A DNA stretch of 64,000 nucleotides from Micrasema longulum (GCA_022494885.1 JAGVSM010003557.1:1-64000); one strand, 5' to 3'; shown: positions 10,468-22,294, counted from the stretch's first letter. Made by a program: numbers and translations. The notes: generated by a model from the letters alone, not told the origin.

Positions 10468-10655
10468 TTACAAGAAGGTAATCAGTCTTACGCGTCAGAT
10501 GCCAGGGTTCAGGGATAATGAAATACTTCAGTCAAATATCATCTTCAACAACAAATATTTTTCGTCTACCTTCTCGGTAATCAAACCAGAAACCTCAAGC
10601 ATGGTTGGTGAACGCGCAAACCACACTATTAGGCGGACTCTCCACTCAATTAATT
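10468..10655 (-). mobile_element. SINE S1 fragment (copy 2)
   Basis: Diverged match to S1: ATCAGTCTTACGCGTCAGAT, GGATAATGAAATACTTCAG and AAACCAGAAACCTCAAGCAT followed by GGTGAACGCGC. The same blocks in the same order occur at 51440-51740. Confidence 0.65.
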
Positions 10656-11985
10656 TTCACAGGATTTTTGCCTAAAAGTAACCATCTATTTCACGCTTAT
10701 AACTTTACTATTCATCCAATTTCAAGTATTTAAAAAGCTGATAATGAAACCGAACATTGTTATATAATAATTGTTAGGTCAATGGCCTTTGATAAGGAAA
10801 ATACCTAGTAACCTACATTTTTTATCAGATATAATAATTTTGTGGTGTGCCCTTGATTTTATTTACCATCCTTGATACCAAATTTTATCAAATATTGCAT
10901 AAAAGCATACTTAATTTTGTAATTGTTTACGGCAATTCAGGCCCTCTATTCATAAATCATTGCGCTGAGTTTTGACGCGTTTTTGGATTAAAAATAAATA
11001 AATAACAATAATCATCATATTGATGAGATAGCGTTATCGCCAAGAATTTAAAAAAAGGACTAAGAAACAACCAATTGTATCAAATTTGTTTGATTTGTTG
11101 GTACGAACGCATATTATTAAATTTTGCTATAAATAAATATTGATATTATGTCGTAATAAACATTAAACACACTACATCAATAAAATTAAAAAAAAATGTT
11201 TTTTTTCAAAAGAAGAAAAAAAATTCATTTAAATCCCGATGTATAAAGTATAGATATAAACTAGTATGATTTTCACATAAAATATTCAGTAGTTTGTGTC
11301 GGCAAGTTTTTGTACAAAATACTAATTTTTAGTTTTAAAAGACTAAAAGAATTAACAGTGTTGACCCGTGCATTTTAATCAAATAACTTTTTTCCGCCTT
11401 TTAGCTACTAATTGAATCATGATTCGTAAAAAAATAACAAGTAAAAATCAATATAAATTAATTTAATGTCAATTAATATCTGAATATTTTTGCCTAATTT
11501 GATCAACAATGCATTTTTTAACGGGTAAAAAAAGTTAAGATAGCCACATTAAATCAGACTGAGCGTAGGTCTTACTTACTTAGACAATCAATGGTGGTAT
11601 AGTTTATGATAGAATTGAAGAAAAACATCCCAAAATTTGTGTTATTAAAAAATGCTTGCATTTCTTTTACATTACTTTTCTTTAAATGTTTTAAACTATT
11701 CTTTTATTGTAATATTTAAACCTTATAAATTGTATACATGGACAATATCCGTTAATAAATAAATAAATAAATAAACCAACATTTAATATTTTTCTTGGAT
11801 ATGGATTAACACGAAGTCTTATATGTTAATCGTCATTATGAATTTATTGAATATCATTATTTTATTACCTATGTTTGTCTTTGTTACATACTTTTATGTT
11901 CTTTTTGTTCAGATTCTCGTACATATGTTTCTTTATAAATATATATTTTTTAAATTGAATACATGTTATACATAATTTTACATAA
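10656..11985. other. Gene-free DNA with a LINE-like tail
   Basis: No host coding seen. The last part (about 11640-11780) ends in five TAAA units after TATCCGTTAA and looks like a LINE 3' terminus. The rest shows nothing recognisable. Confidence 0.4.
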
Positions 11986-11989
11986 TATT

Positions 11990-12022
11990 CCCAAGGAGTT
12001 TTTGGAAAAAACTCATTTGGGG
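11990..12022 (+). other. Stem-loop CCCAAGGAGTTTTT...
   Basis: CCCAA(G)GAGTTTTT pairs with AAAAACTC(A)TTTGGG around a GGA loop. The shape resembles the stem-loops of LINE 3' UTRs elsewhere in the window, but no coding is attached. Confidence 0.4.
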
Positions 12023-12297
12023 ACATGCAGATAACAATATTTTTTTACAGACGTATTTATATTTTAAACTCTAACATTATTTACAAAAGCAGAATAATAA
12101 TTATGACGCATTATAAATTGACAACTTATCGCATTTTTTTATTATTACAAACCTGTCTTCTCTATTGTAAGCTCTTATGAGTATGAAAAAATACATTTCA
12201 TATATAACACAAAGAAAAAAGCATGAGGTTTTAAGAATTACATACTAGTAATACAGTTTAAATGTATGTGATTTATGTATTGGACATACATATAACT

Positions 12298-12512
12298 ATT
12301 CAAACGCCGTGGCGTAGTTGGTTAGACGGCCGACTGTGAAACTGGCGTCGCGGGTCTGATTCCCGCCAGTTGCAAGAAAAAAATCCAAGAAAGATTTTTT
12401 CCCTCAATTGGTCTGGGTTTTGTATGTATTTTTCATTACCTCCTTCCAAATCCTCTAACCTCAAAAGCCTCAAAATAGAGGTTTAGCGGGTTATTCCTTA
12501 AAAAAAATGCAA
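12298..12512 (+). mobile_element. tRNA-derived SINE, family S3 (copy 1)
   Basis: The tRNA-like head has an A-box-like GTGGCGTAGTTGGTTAGACG and a B-box-like GGGTCTGATTCCC. The body contains CAATTGGTCTGGGTTTTG and GCCTCAAAATAGAGG and ends in an A run. A second head-containing copy is at 45968-46165 (-) and a body fragment at 32075-32185 (+). The shared non-tRNA body excludes a real tRNA gene. Confidence 0.8.
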
Positions 12513-12599
12513 ATCAAAAGAGTATTCAAAAGTTTATAAAAATTACAAAATATAAGTTGTACTGTTGTAATTGTTGTAACTGTTGTAATTGGTTGTATA

Positions 12600-12860
12600 T
12601 AACGTGAGAATTTATTTATTTATTTTATAAACATAAACGGCAAATCTGCTTTTTAGAACATTTATAATACTAACATATTTGGCTTATTTTATTTTTTTTT
12701 AAAAACATACATTTTCTTATATCCAAGATTTATAAAAAAAAAATTAAACCTAAAAATTATACAAGTTTTATATTTAAAAAAATTATACGGCATATTCAGT
12801 AAAAAGTTTAAATAATAAAACATTCATAATTATAATTTTGTTAATAGTAGCGACGATCAT
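12600..12860 (-). mobile_element. Probable LINE 3' end
   Basis: A (TTTA)n run, then ACATAAACGGCAAATCTGC, resembles the start of the coding-competent LINE at 63048-64000 (ACATAAACGGCATAAATTGC). No coding recognised in this copy. Confidence 0.45.
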
Positions 12861-12869
12861 GGGTATTTA

Positions 12870-13838
12870 AAAAAAAACACATTAATATTTTTTTATCGGT
12901 AAATAATACCTATGCATGAATATAATCAAAAAATTTCGAAGATTTAAAATTTTGTCTTTTTCCATTGTACGCGTACGAATATAGCGCATTTTAAGCGTCA
13001 TCGAAATAAATATGGGTTAAATTAATGTGATTGTAGATTGAATAAAAAAAGGTTGTATAAAGGAAACAGGTAGGTTCTCAACACAAGTGGTGAGGATCGG
13101 AGATAACGTTAGTGAATAAGGAATAATAATCTCAAATACGAAATAATAATCCGAAATAAGAAATAAAAGTGAGAATGGTTGGGCGAGATGGGATATAGGA
13201 GATGGAAGATACGAACAGGTGGCTGCACTTGACGAAAAAAAGGGCGTAAAAAGTTGTTTACATTCAAGATCAATAACCTTTTAGGGATGATGCGTAGATA
13301 TCCATACGTTTATAATAAAAAGCAATGTTCGTATGTGTGCCCTCGATAGACTAGACTACCAGAACGATTTATGTGCGGTTTTCAGCGAAATGTAGATCTT
13401 TGCCATCAGCATATATTTATGGCTCTTAAAATCTTCAATTTATTAAGTAGAAAAAGGTAAGGAGCGTAAACATTGTTTTAGATTTTGAGGTATTTTTATC
13501 AATTAGAAAAATAAAAATAGAGAGAAAAATGTATATGTCATTTGGAACTAAATAAAATCCGTTCTTATATGATAAATGTGAAAGTGTGGTTGTTTGTTTG
13601 TATTTCCTTCACGTCCCAATAGAGCGACCAATTAACGTAATTTTTTTATAGTGATAGCGGAGAGGTGAGCAGTAAAATAGCATACTTATTTTTAATCCCG
13701 AATAAAGAAAAGTACAATAAAGATAATATATCATTCATCAACAATGAGCAACATTGTATGAAGCCAGAAAGGTGGGTATGTCTGAAATAATATTTTTTAA
13801 ACAAACTCTTAAAATTCTATAATTGACTTGCTTTATCT
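12870..13838. other. Gene-free DNA, partly Helitron-related
   Basis: At 13270-13480 the words GTGCCCTCGATAGACTA, AAATGTAGATCTTTGCC and CTCTTAAAATCTTCAATTTA match 17160-17290 and, more loosely, the 5' part of the Helitron at 38651. Neither end is preserved. The rest shows nothing recognisable. Confidence 0.45.
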
Positions 13839-13840
13839 CT

Positions 13841-14086
13841 GGGCCCCGATTACAACGGGAAGTTAACAGAGTTATCTTCGACTGTCTATAAATAAAAACC
13901 GATATTTGTGTACGAAAATTAGTATTTTTGCATAAATATTGAAAATATCTTTGTCGGTAACCAATAATTTAATGTGTTTAAAAGACAAAAAATGGAAGCT
14001 TGTTTTGTTTTTCATACAGAAAACTTCATTTTACTTAGTAGATAAAATTGAAGATAAATGTTAACTTCCGATTGTCATCGGGGCCC
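13841..14086. mobile_element. TIR element (MITE) with GGGCCCCGAT ends
   Basis: The left end is GGGCCCCGATTACAACGGGA with AGTTAAC following. The right end on the minus strand is GGGCCCCGATGACAATCGGA with AGTTAAC following, then a shared TTATCTTC. Terminal inverted repeats are about 40 bases and the total length is 246. The interior is AT-rich and non-coding. A flanking duplication is not obvious. Similar termini occur at 59471 and 60531. Confidence 0.8.
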
Positions 14087-14169
14087 TGGTTAGCTTGGCT
14101 AGCTTTTCCTTTTAGTTCTCCGATCGTTGAATTTTTATCGTAGTGATAGTTAAAGTATTTTTTATTAAA

Positions 14170-14810
14170 ATTTTCATTGATAAACCGTTACGGGTTACAA
14201 CCTTTAACAAAATATTTTTACTTTTAAAATTCACATTATACTGTTAATAATAATATTTTAAACGTCTTTTGTGAAGGTTTTTTGAGTCTTTTGTTTAGAT
14301 TTCTCTGGTAGTTTATTGTATAATTTCAGTCCATGGTTAATTAATCTGGATTGTCCTTTTCTCGTTTTAGAAGGTTAAATATGATATTTTTCTGATATTC
14401 TCGTATTGTGTTCATGTTTACTACAGTTTTTTTACAAGTTTCAATTCTTCGTCTACAATTACATCAGTGGCTTATTTATGAAATAAATTTTAAGGATTCT
14501 AGTTTAAAGCGTTCAGTTATATTCAATTGCTTAGTTTGTAAAAAAGGTTCTCTAGTTGCAGTTAGATAGGAAGGTCATATATTAACTTTAATATTTTATT
14601 GTATTGTCTTTGTAATCTTTTTATGTCATTTTGATATCCTGTTACCCATAGTAGTTGCGTATAACATATTATAGTTTTTACATAGGCTTCATACATTAGA
14701 ATGTTTTCTGTTTTTGGAACAGAGTTTTTGATTAGTTGCTGTTAGATAGGGTAGATCATACACGAACTTTTATTATTTTTTTTGCTGTATTTGTAGTCTT
14801 TGTATCGGAA
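14170..14810 (-). mobile_element. LINE RT remnant, family E-like
   Basis: Minus-strand words are LLWVTGYQNDIKRLQRQYNK, ending with HGLKLYNKLPEKSKQKTQKT (near 14330). These are the RT thumb and C-terminal GLKLYNxLP motif. The 3' end contains a TAACCCGTAACGG element, like the AACCCTAACGGG near 52495. Several stops and frameshifts. Confidence 0.6.
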
Positions 14811-15081
14811 GTCGATAAAATATACTAACTATCTAAATCGAAAAAAATAATTGATTACCTGACTAATTTTTTCCTAATACCATGCGATCGAAGCCGCGGG
14901 TAAAACTTATTTATTTATAAAACTAAAAACACTTCTCGAAATAACGAAAAAATCGTTTTACCACAACAGTTTACATTGAAATACAAATCTCTTTCATTTT
15001 TTGTAATGTCAAGTTTCTGTTTACTAACCCAGATACAACTAGGTACCCATTTGTACTACATACATATATTGTGTGCGTGGT

Positions 15082-15330
15082 GCGTTGGGATAATACAATA
15101 CATAGATGCTGGGTTCGCATGCTCAGAGTAGGGTCTCTGAACCCTTTTAATTTATTTATACTTCGTCGTTAGTACACCTGCCTAGTGCGAGTGGTTCTAG
15201 CACTACTCGCTACTCGGAGATCACAATTATTGCTATTTTTACGTCAATTTACCAACATGCGAAATTTACGAGCTTAGCATGAGAAACGCTATTGTTAATC
15301 ATCACCATCGTTCCTGTATATACGCCAAAG
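15082..15330. other. Gene-free DNA
   Basis: GGTTCGCATGCTC near 15113 looks weakly like a B box, but no matching SINE body is found in the window. No gene seen. Confidence 0.3.
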
Positions 15331-15439
15331 GCCCATTTCACACTTTTTGGTATCCTCCTTATCCACAACGCTCGGTAAAATAACATTTAACTGGATTACC
15401 ATTTATATATATTTAGATAATTTATATGGCGCTGTTTTT

Positions 15440-15500
15440 CACGACCGACTTTCCTACATCTACCGGTTTCAAGACGTAACCGTCTCTTCATCAGGACACC
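15440..15500 (-). repeat. Repeat P with hammerhead-like core (best preserved copy)
   Basis: On the minus strand CTGATGA is followed by AGAGACGGTTACGTCTT, then GAAACCGGTAGA and AGGAAAGTCGG. The middle part folds as AGACG-GTTA-CGTCT. The order CUGANGA, hairpin, GAAA is that of a hammerhead ribozyme core. See findings. Confidence 0.6.
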
Positions 15501-15682
15501 AATCAAACCAACATGAAAACCAACATGCAAAACCCACTATACACCTTCACCATAGTTGTTGCACAAACATATATAACCAACACGAAATGCATTTTAATAA
15601 GCACACGCACTGATAAAGAGAAACATGCACTGATTATTAATATTTATTTATTATATACTGGATATTTGTTTATTGTGTAGCG

Positions 15683-15735
15683 TCTTTGAGGTGATTTTCA
15701 CAAAAATGGCGCTGTATAAACTATCAAACTATATT
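15683..15735 (+). mobile_element. LINE family F 3'-terminal scrap
   Basis: CTTTGAGGTGATTTTCACAA and AATGGCGCTGTATAAACTA match the 3' ends of the LINEs at 24119, 36195 and 36515. Confidence 0.55.
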
Positions 15736-16309
15736 TATAAATATATATAGGTAAATGCGCTGACCATTTGATCACGAGGTGATATTGCATATTTATTGAT
15801 TCAATAAAAGCTATTTACTTGTAAAATGCTTTGGAAAACGTTTGTAAAATATATTATAAAAAATATTTTATCATCCCCAATACTTAAATATTTCATAAAT
15901 ATTAGCAGGGATTTTACCAGTGGAAAATAATAATGAGTTCGAAATGCTAATGCTAATTATATTACTACTACGCATGAACTCTGAACAGCAAAAGGAGTGC
16001 ATTTTCTTCCTTCTATTTTGCGATAATCTCCGTTCTGAACCTTGGTTCCTCCGTCTCTAGAACCCCTGCCATTCGCTGGTGTTCCTCAAAAGTGGCGAAG
16101 TGATCAAACTAGCAATGAAAATTGCAAAATTCTTTGGTTCGTTTTTTTTTTTACATCTCCTGATTTGATGGCGTTGACCTGTGCCTGGACAAGTTGTAGT
16201 GACGTGCGCGAATTTCGCGCGTGTATGTAATACGCATACAAATAACGATTCGTTGCGCAAGGTAGACTAAAATAACAATCGTTAAATATAACGATGACCG
16301 TTATTTCCC

Positions 16310-16500
16310 TTGAGTAACGCACATTACTATTTAAGCGCGATTTTGAACTGTCATAACTTTACACGCCTGATTCCAAACATGGCAATGTTATATTTAAACA
16401 ACATGGAGGTGTTTCACATTAAAAAAGCTTTGAAAAATAATATTTCCCTAATAAACAATCAAATATCTTTTCAAATAGCCCACTTTCTGATTTAAAACTA
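16310..16500 (+). mobile_element. Penelope-like element, extreme C-terminus (copy 2)
   Basis: The frame contains MAMLYLNNMEVFHIKKALKN and NNISLINNQISFQ, then TAA at the end. It matches LNNMEIFHIRKAL and LINNQTNF in the Penelope-like element at about 5150-5230. The endonuclease core is not present here. Confidence 0.7.
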
Positions 16501-16589
16501 ACTAGTAGTGTAACATTCAACCTCCTAGCTCCTCCCTTTCTTAAACCCCCCTCAAATTCTGCAATATATAGCTGAACATTAGTAACCTA

Positions 16590-16748
16590 TCGGGCTGTGG
16601 TCCTGTGGCTAGTGTCTTGGACTCACGGAACAAAGGTCCGTGGTTCGAATCCTAGATTCCTCTATCCTAACTTGATTCCCATTTTCTAATAGTGAGTTAA
16701 TTACAACTCGTTGAAAATGCCCCTCAAAATTAAATATTAAAAAAAACA
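16590..16748 (+). mobile_element. SINE S2 (copy 2)
   Basis: Head GTGGTCCTGTGGCTAGTGTC with B-box-like GTGGTTCGAATCC, then body TCCCATTTTCTAATAGTGAG. Ends in AAATATTAAAAAAAAC. Matches 1480-1622 and 25845-26000 in inverted orientation. Confidence 0.8.
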
Positions 16749-16885
16749 ACCTAATGGTGAATGTTCGGACATAGTGGTGTTTCCATCCCCTTTATCTCTG
16801 CATGTAATTTATAGCTTTTTTTCGTCAATACCATGTATACTACGGTGATGATAAAATTGAAACTGTATTTTAGTATTTGCATGTT

Positions 16886-16965
16886 GAAGAGATAAAGAGA
16901 TGGGTCCGTCTTGAAACCGGTAGGCATAACATGTCGGTAAGTGGTTATATACTAATATTTACTAA
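16886..16965 (+). repeat. Repeat P (copy 3)
   Basis: AGAGATGGGTCCGTCTTGAA, ACCGGTAGG and GTCGGTAAGTGGTTATATAC match the other P copies. The CUGANGA position reads GAGATAA, so the catalytic-like core is lost. It lies downstream of a Penelope-like fragment on the same strand. Confidence 0.55.
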
Positions 16966-17153
16966 CTGTAATTATGTATTTTTACTTTTTTTACTCGGTT
17001 TTAGCCAATTGGCCGAAACTTGGCTCAGACAAAACCTGCGGTCGGGTTGTATCGGATTACGTTCGGCTGTACTCACGTGCATCTTATGGCTCGTGGCTCG
17101 GCCGCGTAACCTGTGACCTGTAACATTTAGTTTGTTTCGGCATTCTTTTATAG

Positions 17154-17720
17154 TCTTTATGTATAAAAAATAATGTTTGTATGGGTGTCCTCGATATACT
17201 TTCAATTTACGTGCGTTTTTCAGTAAAATGTAGATCGTTGCCAAGAGCATATTTATAGCTCTTAAAATCTTTAATTTATTAAGTAGAAAAAAATTTAGAA
17301 GCGGTAATGTTTTTTTCATCGCTCACCGGGGATGCATTCGCTAAGATTAAACATACAAAAAAATTTCAAAATGTAATATTTTTATGTATGATAAAATTTG
17401 GTTTTTGAATGTTTACACACAAGATTATTTTTTCATGGATCCCAAAATATTACATTTTGAAATTTTTTTGTATGATAAAATTTTGTTTTTGAATGTTTAC
17501 ACACAAGATTATTTTTTCATGGATCCCAAAGAGATTATTTCCTTAAATTCCTTAAAATTTTCACTCATTAATTTAAACTCGACACATTTTCGAAAATCGC
17601 ATTCCTAAATGCAGTGCACCCCTGTTGGTGAGAAGAGCAGAGTTTGACATTTGCAAAAAGAATTTTATATTTAAAAATGAATTATTCGTAAGTTTTGGGA
17701 TTCAACCATAAACAATTGGC
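17154..17720 (+). mobile_element. Helitron-like fragment with internal duplication
   Basis: It starts TCTTTATGTATAAAAAATAA and carries AAATGTAGATCGTTGCC and, at 17610-17700, GAGTTTGACATTTGCAAAAA and TTCAACCATAAACAA. These match the Helitron at 38651-39304 in order. No CTAG 3' terminus found, so it is truncated. A unit of about 80 bases (TGAATGTTTACACACAAGAT ... TCATGGATCCCAAA) is duplicated at 17386-17450 and 17470-17530, which creates a repetitive 74-codon frame that should not be taken for a gene. Confidence 0.6.
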
Positions 17721-17989
17721 GGTTTTTACTAAAGATTTTTAAGTAAAGTTTTGTATGTACACTTAATATTATTTAATCTTAAGAGGAACCTCGGTGGATT
17801 TTGTCTATTCTTACAAAAAGTCTGATTTGCAATTGTCTTTTTTGCATAGCATGGTGACAGGAAAACAATGTTTGAACACCTATTTACCGAAATTCTCTAT
17901 TATCATAATTTATGTAAACCGAAACACAAAAATAATCAGGTATTTTATTTTATTTGGGAAATCAACAGTTCTACATACATATTAATTTA

Positions 17990-18480
17990 TAGTAAATAAA
18001 CAGATGTAGTATATAAACTCAGAACTAATAACAGATTTCCACAAAGTATACAAAGTTAGTAAAGAAAATATATTACATATCAAATAAATACATATACGTT
18101 TACACATATAAAAATGTTATTTTCATGTACTCGTAAATATTTTTCAATAATCAAAGATTTAAAAAAAATATTTTTAAGAACAGTAAGTTATTGTAAATTG
18201 GGCAGGATTAGGACAAAAATTCTTGAAGAGAGGATGAGGAGGGGAAGGGAGATGTACATATTTATTATTATAATGTCTACTAAGTTACAAAATGCATTTT
18301 GAGTGTAAATTTTAAATCTGACAGAGTGATGTTTGTGTAATCTATATCTTTGAATTTTGTATTGTACACTGAAAAAGTCCTGCGAAAAAAAGCATTTTTA
18401 ACATACGATGTTTTACTTATAGGTACATGCATATCTAATTTGGACTTAGTTGATTTCAAACTTTTGATTTTGTTCATTTA
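17990..18480 (-). mobile_element. LINE family A C-terminus and 3' UTR (uninterrupted copy)
   Basis: The frame 18477 to 18280 reads KSLKSTKSKLDMHVPISKTS, then VKNAFFRRTFSVYNTKFKDI and SDLKFTLKMHFVT-stop. The 3' UTR words (CCCGC/CCTAATCC region, GTAACTTAGTAG, GTTTATA...CTGTTTATTTAC) match 4278-4640. This copy shows the empty site for the nested insertion at 3124-4277. Confidence 0.75.
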
Positions 18481-18954
18481 ATATATATACGAGTATGTAC
18501 TTAAATTTAGAAAATAGCAAAACATTGCCAGGTTCGGCTCATTGTTAATTAATTTAAGGTCCTATAAAATTTATTGAAAAACTTTTTAACATAAGTCAAA
18601 TGTTTAAAATGACAACCAACGAAAGAGCGCTGAAAATAAACTAATTTTCTCATTAAACTCATGTCATTCATGCTACTTATTTCATTGTGTATTATATTTG
18701 ACAATTATTTTAATGAACTTGTCAGGTTTAACAATGAAAATGCCTAATTTTGGGCGTTTTAAAGTGACTTTTAATGTTTTCAAATAAGTTTCGGTTTTGG
18801 CCGAAACTATAACAGAAGCTGAAGTCCGGTTTCGGCTGCCAATCTTGTTTTGGTCTCCTTTAATTACTGTTTGTTGTTAATATTGCCCTTATAAATTCAT
18901 TTACCAAGCTTATACTATAAAATTGAGTTTTTCAATAAATTTTCCAATCATTTA

Positions 18955-19145
18955 CTTATCTGCTCCTTATGGTGTACCAGGCACTGAATTGATAGACCAT
19001 TGCAGCGTATCTTGATCATTTTTGTTACATTAAGGTAAGATGATCAGTCTTACACTTCAGGTGCCAATCCAGAGACTACAAAATATTGTTGTGTAAAAAT
19101 TCCTTATAAAAAAAAAAATATATTTCACGTCAACCATCAGCTCAA
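18955..19145 (-). mobile_element. SINE S1 (copy 3, truncated head)
   Basis: TGCAGCGTATCTTGATCATT, AAGGTAAGATGATCAGTCTT and ATATTTCACGTCAACCAT match the S1 body. The tRNA-like head is missing. Confidence 0.75.
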
Positions 19146-19671
19146 TCACAAATAACTATCGACGTGCTAATAAGCGTACAAATATTTTTTATCTATGATG
19201 TAAAATAAATGGTACTTTTTTTGTTTTGGCTTTCTCCTCATTACCTGACCGAGGACTCAAAGACAAGAGACAAGAGACCTTTCAGTTCTGGGCAGAACCT
19301 TGTTTTGCGTAGTACGGTTGTGTTTTAATGCGCCCGAGGCTTTGTTTTTAAATCTCGATTTGAAAACCTGATTTGTCCCTCGTGCGGAGAGGAAGGTTTT
19401 TATGCGAGTTCAATCCCGGGAAGCAAACTGGACGGCCGAAGTAAAAAGGTCTGAGTAATCTAAAATAGTGAAAAAAAATATTTACCCTAATTAAATATTG
19501 TAAAATAAATATTTGTGTTATTTTTATTTATCCAAATATTTCAATTCTGTGACCATTTTCTTTTAGACACAAATAATCTCAGAGTAATAATTTGCTAGAA
19601 ATGCCCTTAAGGTGGTTTTAAACGAAAAAAATGGCGCTTTTGTAATTTTTTTTTGAAAAGTTAAAGCGATG

Positions 19672-20150
19672 AGTTTTTGTACACCATTTTATGAAAAGGA
19701 CCTAAATTGTACTGTCATGGTATTTGTTACAATCAATATAGTGTTAAATTTTCGCAAAACAAGTTTTGTTAAATTTCCATTGAAAATAAACATATAAATG
19801 GCATTTTTCAATAAAAAATGATAAAAGCGCCATCTATTAATAATTAGTTTCATATTTTCGTTTAGAATCACCTTAAGCTTTATTGCATACATCAAAAGCG
19901 TTCTATTTTTTTTGTTTGTTTTTAGTTTAACAACAAATGTGTAACGGGCGGTTTCAGTTTGCTCTTGCAATTCTCGACTTGACTACCTATGACCCGGTGT
20001 ATTGCTACAAACTGTAGCTTACTTCGTCGTTGATAATCATGTCAAAAATCTATTCTTTCCCCGATTGAACGCGAACAGGTGTCGAAAGTGTTCTCTTTCG
20101 TCTACTTGGCATTCTATTTAAAGTCTTGTAACCAAATAAAATCATGTAAG
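19672..20150. repeat. Repeat Q, uninterrupted copy
   Basis: TTTTTGTACACCATTTTATG, GTTACAATCAATATAGTG, CCATTGAAAATAAACAT and AATAATTAGTTTCATATTTT are all found in the same order at 24055-24118 plus 24740-24965. There they are split by a LINE. Homology continues weakly through TTGGCATTCTAT. Confidence 0.75.
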
Positions 20151-20439
20151 GTAAAAGCAAATATAATGTCATGGAGAGCAGAATTTATCCTTTTGAATGA
20201 CGTATAACTTTTATCATTTCGTTTTACTTTAAGTGCTCATTTTTAAATTAGATAATAAACGGATTCAACTGACGTAAATATATTGTATAATATTTCAATG
20301 CATTTTTTTTATTTCCTTGGGTAAATGTTCCACTGTCAGCACTGAAATTACTAAAACTAACACTTAAAATTCATTATTGAGCTTGACAGCTATTTTACTC
20401 TAATATTTAAAAAAAATTGTACTCCCGCCCCATTTACTA

Positions 20440-21190
20440 AAAGTACATTTCTGTTTTTATGTCTTAATAACATGTCTATATAAATTTAAATTATATTTCT
20501 ATTTCGAAAGTGGTTAAAAGACCTACTGTTTTCTGTACTTATTTATTATTTATGTACATCTTCAATTTGTAAAAACTAAATAATACTATTTTATTTCTTT
20601 ATTTTTCCCTAAAGGCATTTTTATAAGACCTTTACTTTTCTTATTTGATTTATATAGTTCATTTAGATCTTTATTCTACTAGGTATATTTTATTCAATTT
20701 TTTGTAGATATACATTTAAATTGATTTATTTTCTTACATTAATTTTTTTACCGTGTTGTGGGAGCAATTTTTAATTTTTTTTTTTTTTTTTTTTTGTATT
20801 TTATTTATGACCACCTAGATTTTTTTTCTGAAATTAAAAAATAGTATTGTACCCATATTTTTATTATTCAATATAATTGTATTTTTTTCTCTTTTTCTTT
20901 TTATTTTTTTAATACTTTAAACCATTTTATCTGGTTCTGTTATTTTTTTTTATTTTCAAAGTATCTAAAATAAAATAAGTCTTTGTCCATTATTTTATGT
21001 ATGTTCAATATAATGTTTATACGCTTTTTAAAATCTTAATAGTTAACAATAATATGTGAGCACCCTAGGAAAAACTATTATTCAATAATTAATCGGGACA
21101 AATGCATGAGTATTTAATAAAAAACTAAGTGGTATTAATATTGTAATAACATGTGTAATTTATTGAATACACGATACAATTATTTTTTCT
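20440..21190 (+). mobile_element. LINE-like 3' UTR (copy 1)
   Basis: It aligns in order with 22295-22985: GAAAGTGGTTA, TTATTTATGTA, TTAGATCTTTATT, a GAGCACCC...CGGGAC block, ATTGTAATAA and TTTATTGAATA. It is T-rich, with a T run of about 23 at 20772-20795. No coding is attached. Confidence 0.45.
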
Positions 21191-21829
21191 TGAGTCTTTC
21201 TTTTTTTAAAAACAAAAAAATAATCAAAAAGATTTTGTTTGAATCTATTTTTTATTTAATGAAATAATTATATTGACGGTTTTAGTGTAATACGTCCTTA
21301 TCCAATTTCACCTTTTTTTATAAGTGCGTGTAAAAACGTTGTCTCTCTTATTTCGATAAGTAAACGACACTGAATTAATTTTTATCATCATTGGTTGCTA
21401 TTGTTTTAATAATTAATGTAAAAAAATCAATTTACAACTGCCGATTTCGAGACAAATACTGTGTTTGACATTGATTGTATCATAAATTTTTATAGCACTA
21501 GTCTCACGACAAATTACTTTTTGGTTTAAAAAAAATGTGGACAACGACATTTTTCCAGTAAACGAAGAATACATTTTTCAGTTAGGTTCGTATTTGTTTT
21601 GGGTTGTGACATATTGCACTATAACCGTCGACATGTACATAATATATGATATGTATTGTATTTCTTTACTTTTTACAATATACGACAACCTGTTATTTTT
21701 AATTTCAAGTATAAATATGTAGAACAGCTGGTTTTACTAATAAAATAAAATAAACTTTTGCAGAATTGTTTTCACGTTTTTAGGTTTAAATTTTAGAATT
21801 TTCCAGTTTATTTTTTATGGCCGTTTTAC

Positions 21830-22150
21830 TAAAAGCCACTGTTTGGATCGGCAGTCGTCCCAAGGAGTTAAACCGGTGGCTGCGCAGACGAGAGTGGAGT
21901 TAAGTGGTTTCGAGAGGAACAGAAGAGTGGGACGAGGGGAAGAGGCAGAACCACAAGAATACTACGAAGATACAAATAATAACGTTAGTTGGTGAACGGT
22001 GAACACAACTTCGGAGGTGAAGACGCGGCGAGAACTGGCCTAGCAGAACACAAATCGGACTGCCGACTGATGACTGATCATTATAATTACATCTTTGATC
22101 TGATGATTGAGATGATGAAGGAAAATACAGTAAATAAACTGGATAGCTAG
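21830..22150 (+). mobile_element. Possible LINE C-terminus/3' end
   Basis: GC-richer block with AGGGGAAGAGGCAGAACCAC, GGCGAGAACTGGCCTAGC and an ending GATGATTGAGATGATGAAGG. It resembles the GRPxxRW...W.xLA.DR ending of some insect LINEs followed by a GATGATG tail. The reading frame is too damaged for a firm call. It could instead be unique DNA. Confidence 0.35.
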
Positions 22151-22294
22151 ATCAATAAATTGTTTTTACTGAGATTTATTTATATAACATTAATTTATTT
22201 ATTTACAAGAAAATGTCCGATCTCATGTAACACTAGTCTACATAGAATACAAGACTTGATATGTACAATATATAGAATGTTGCCACTTGACAAC

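Noticed and set aside
12298..12370. Possible tRNA gene (A and B box with tRNA-like ends)
   Set aside because: The tRNA-like part runs into a body shared with 45968-46165 and 32075-32185, so it is the head of SINE S3. The same reasoning excludes tRNA genes at 1600, 16600, 25990, 46430, 51600, 55100 and 58600.
17384..17608. 74-codon frame with an internal protein repeat (NVYTQDYFFMDPK twice)
   Set aside because: The repeat is a recent DNA duplication within a Helitron-like fragment; there is no other gene evidence.
20772..20795. Poly(T) run as a retroelement poly(A) tail on the minus strand
   Set aside because: It sits inside a longer T-rich plus-strand repeat that recurs at 22295, so it is internal and not an insertion boundary.
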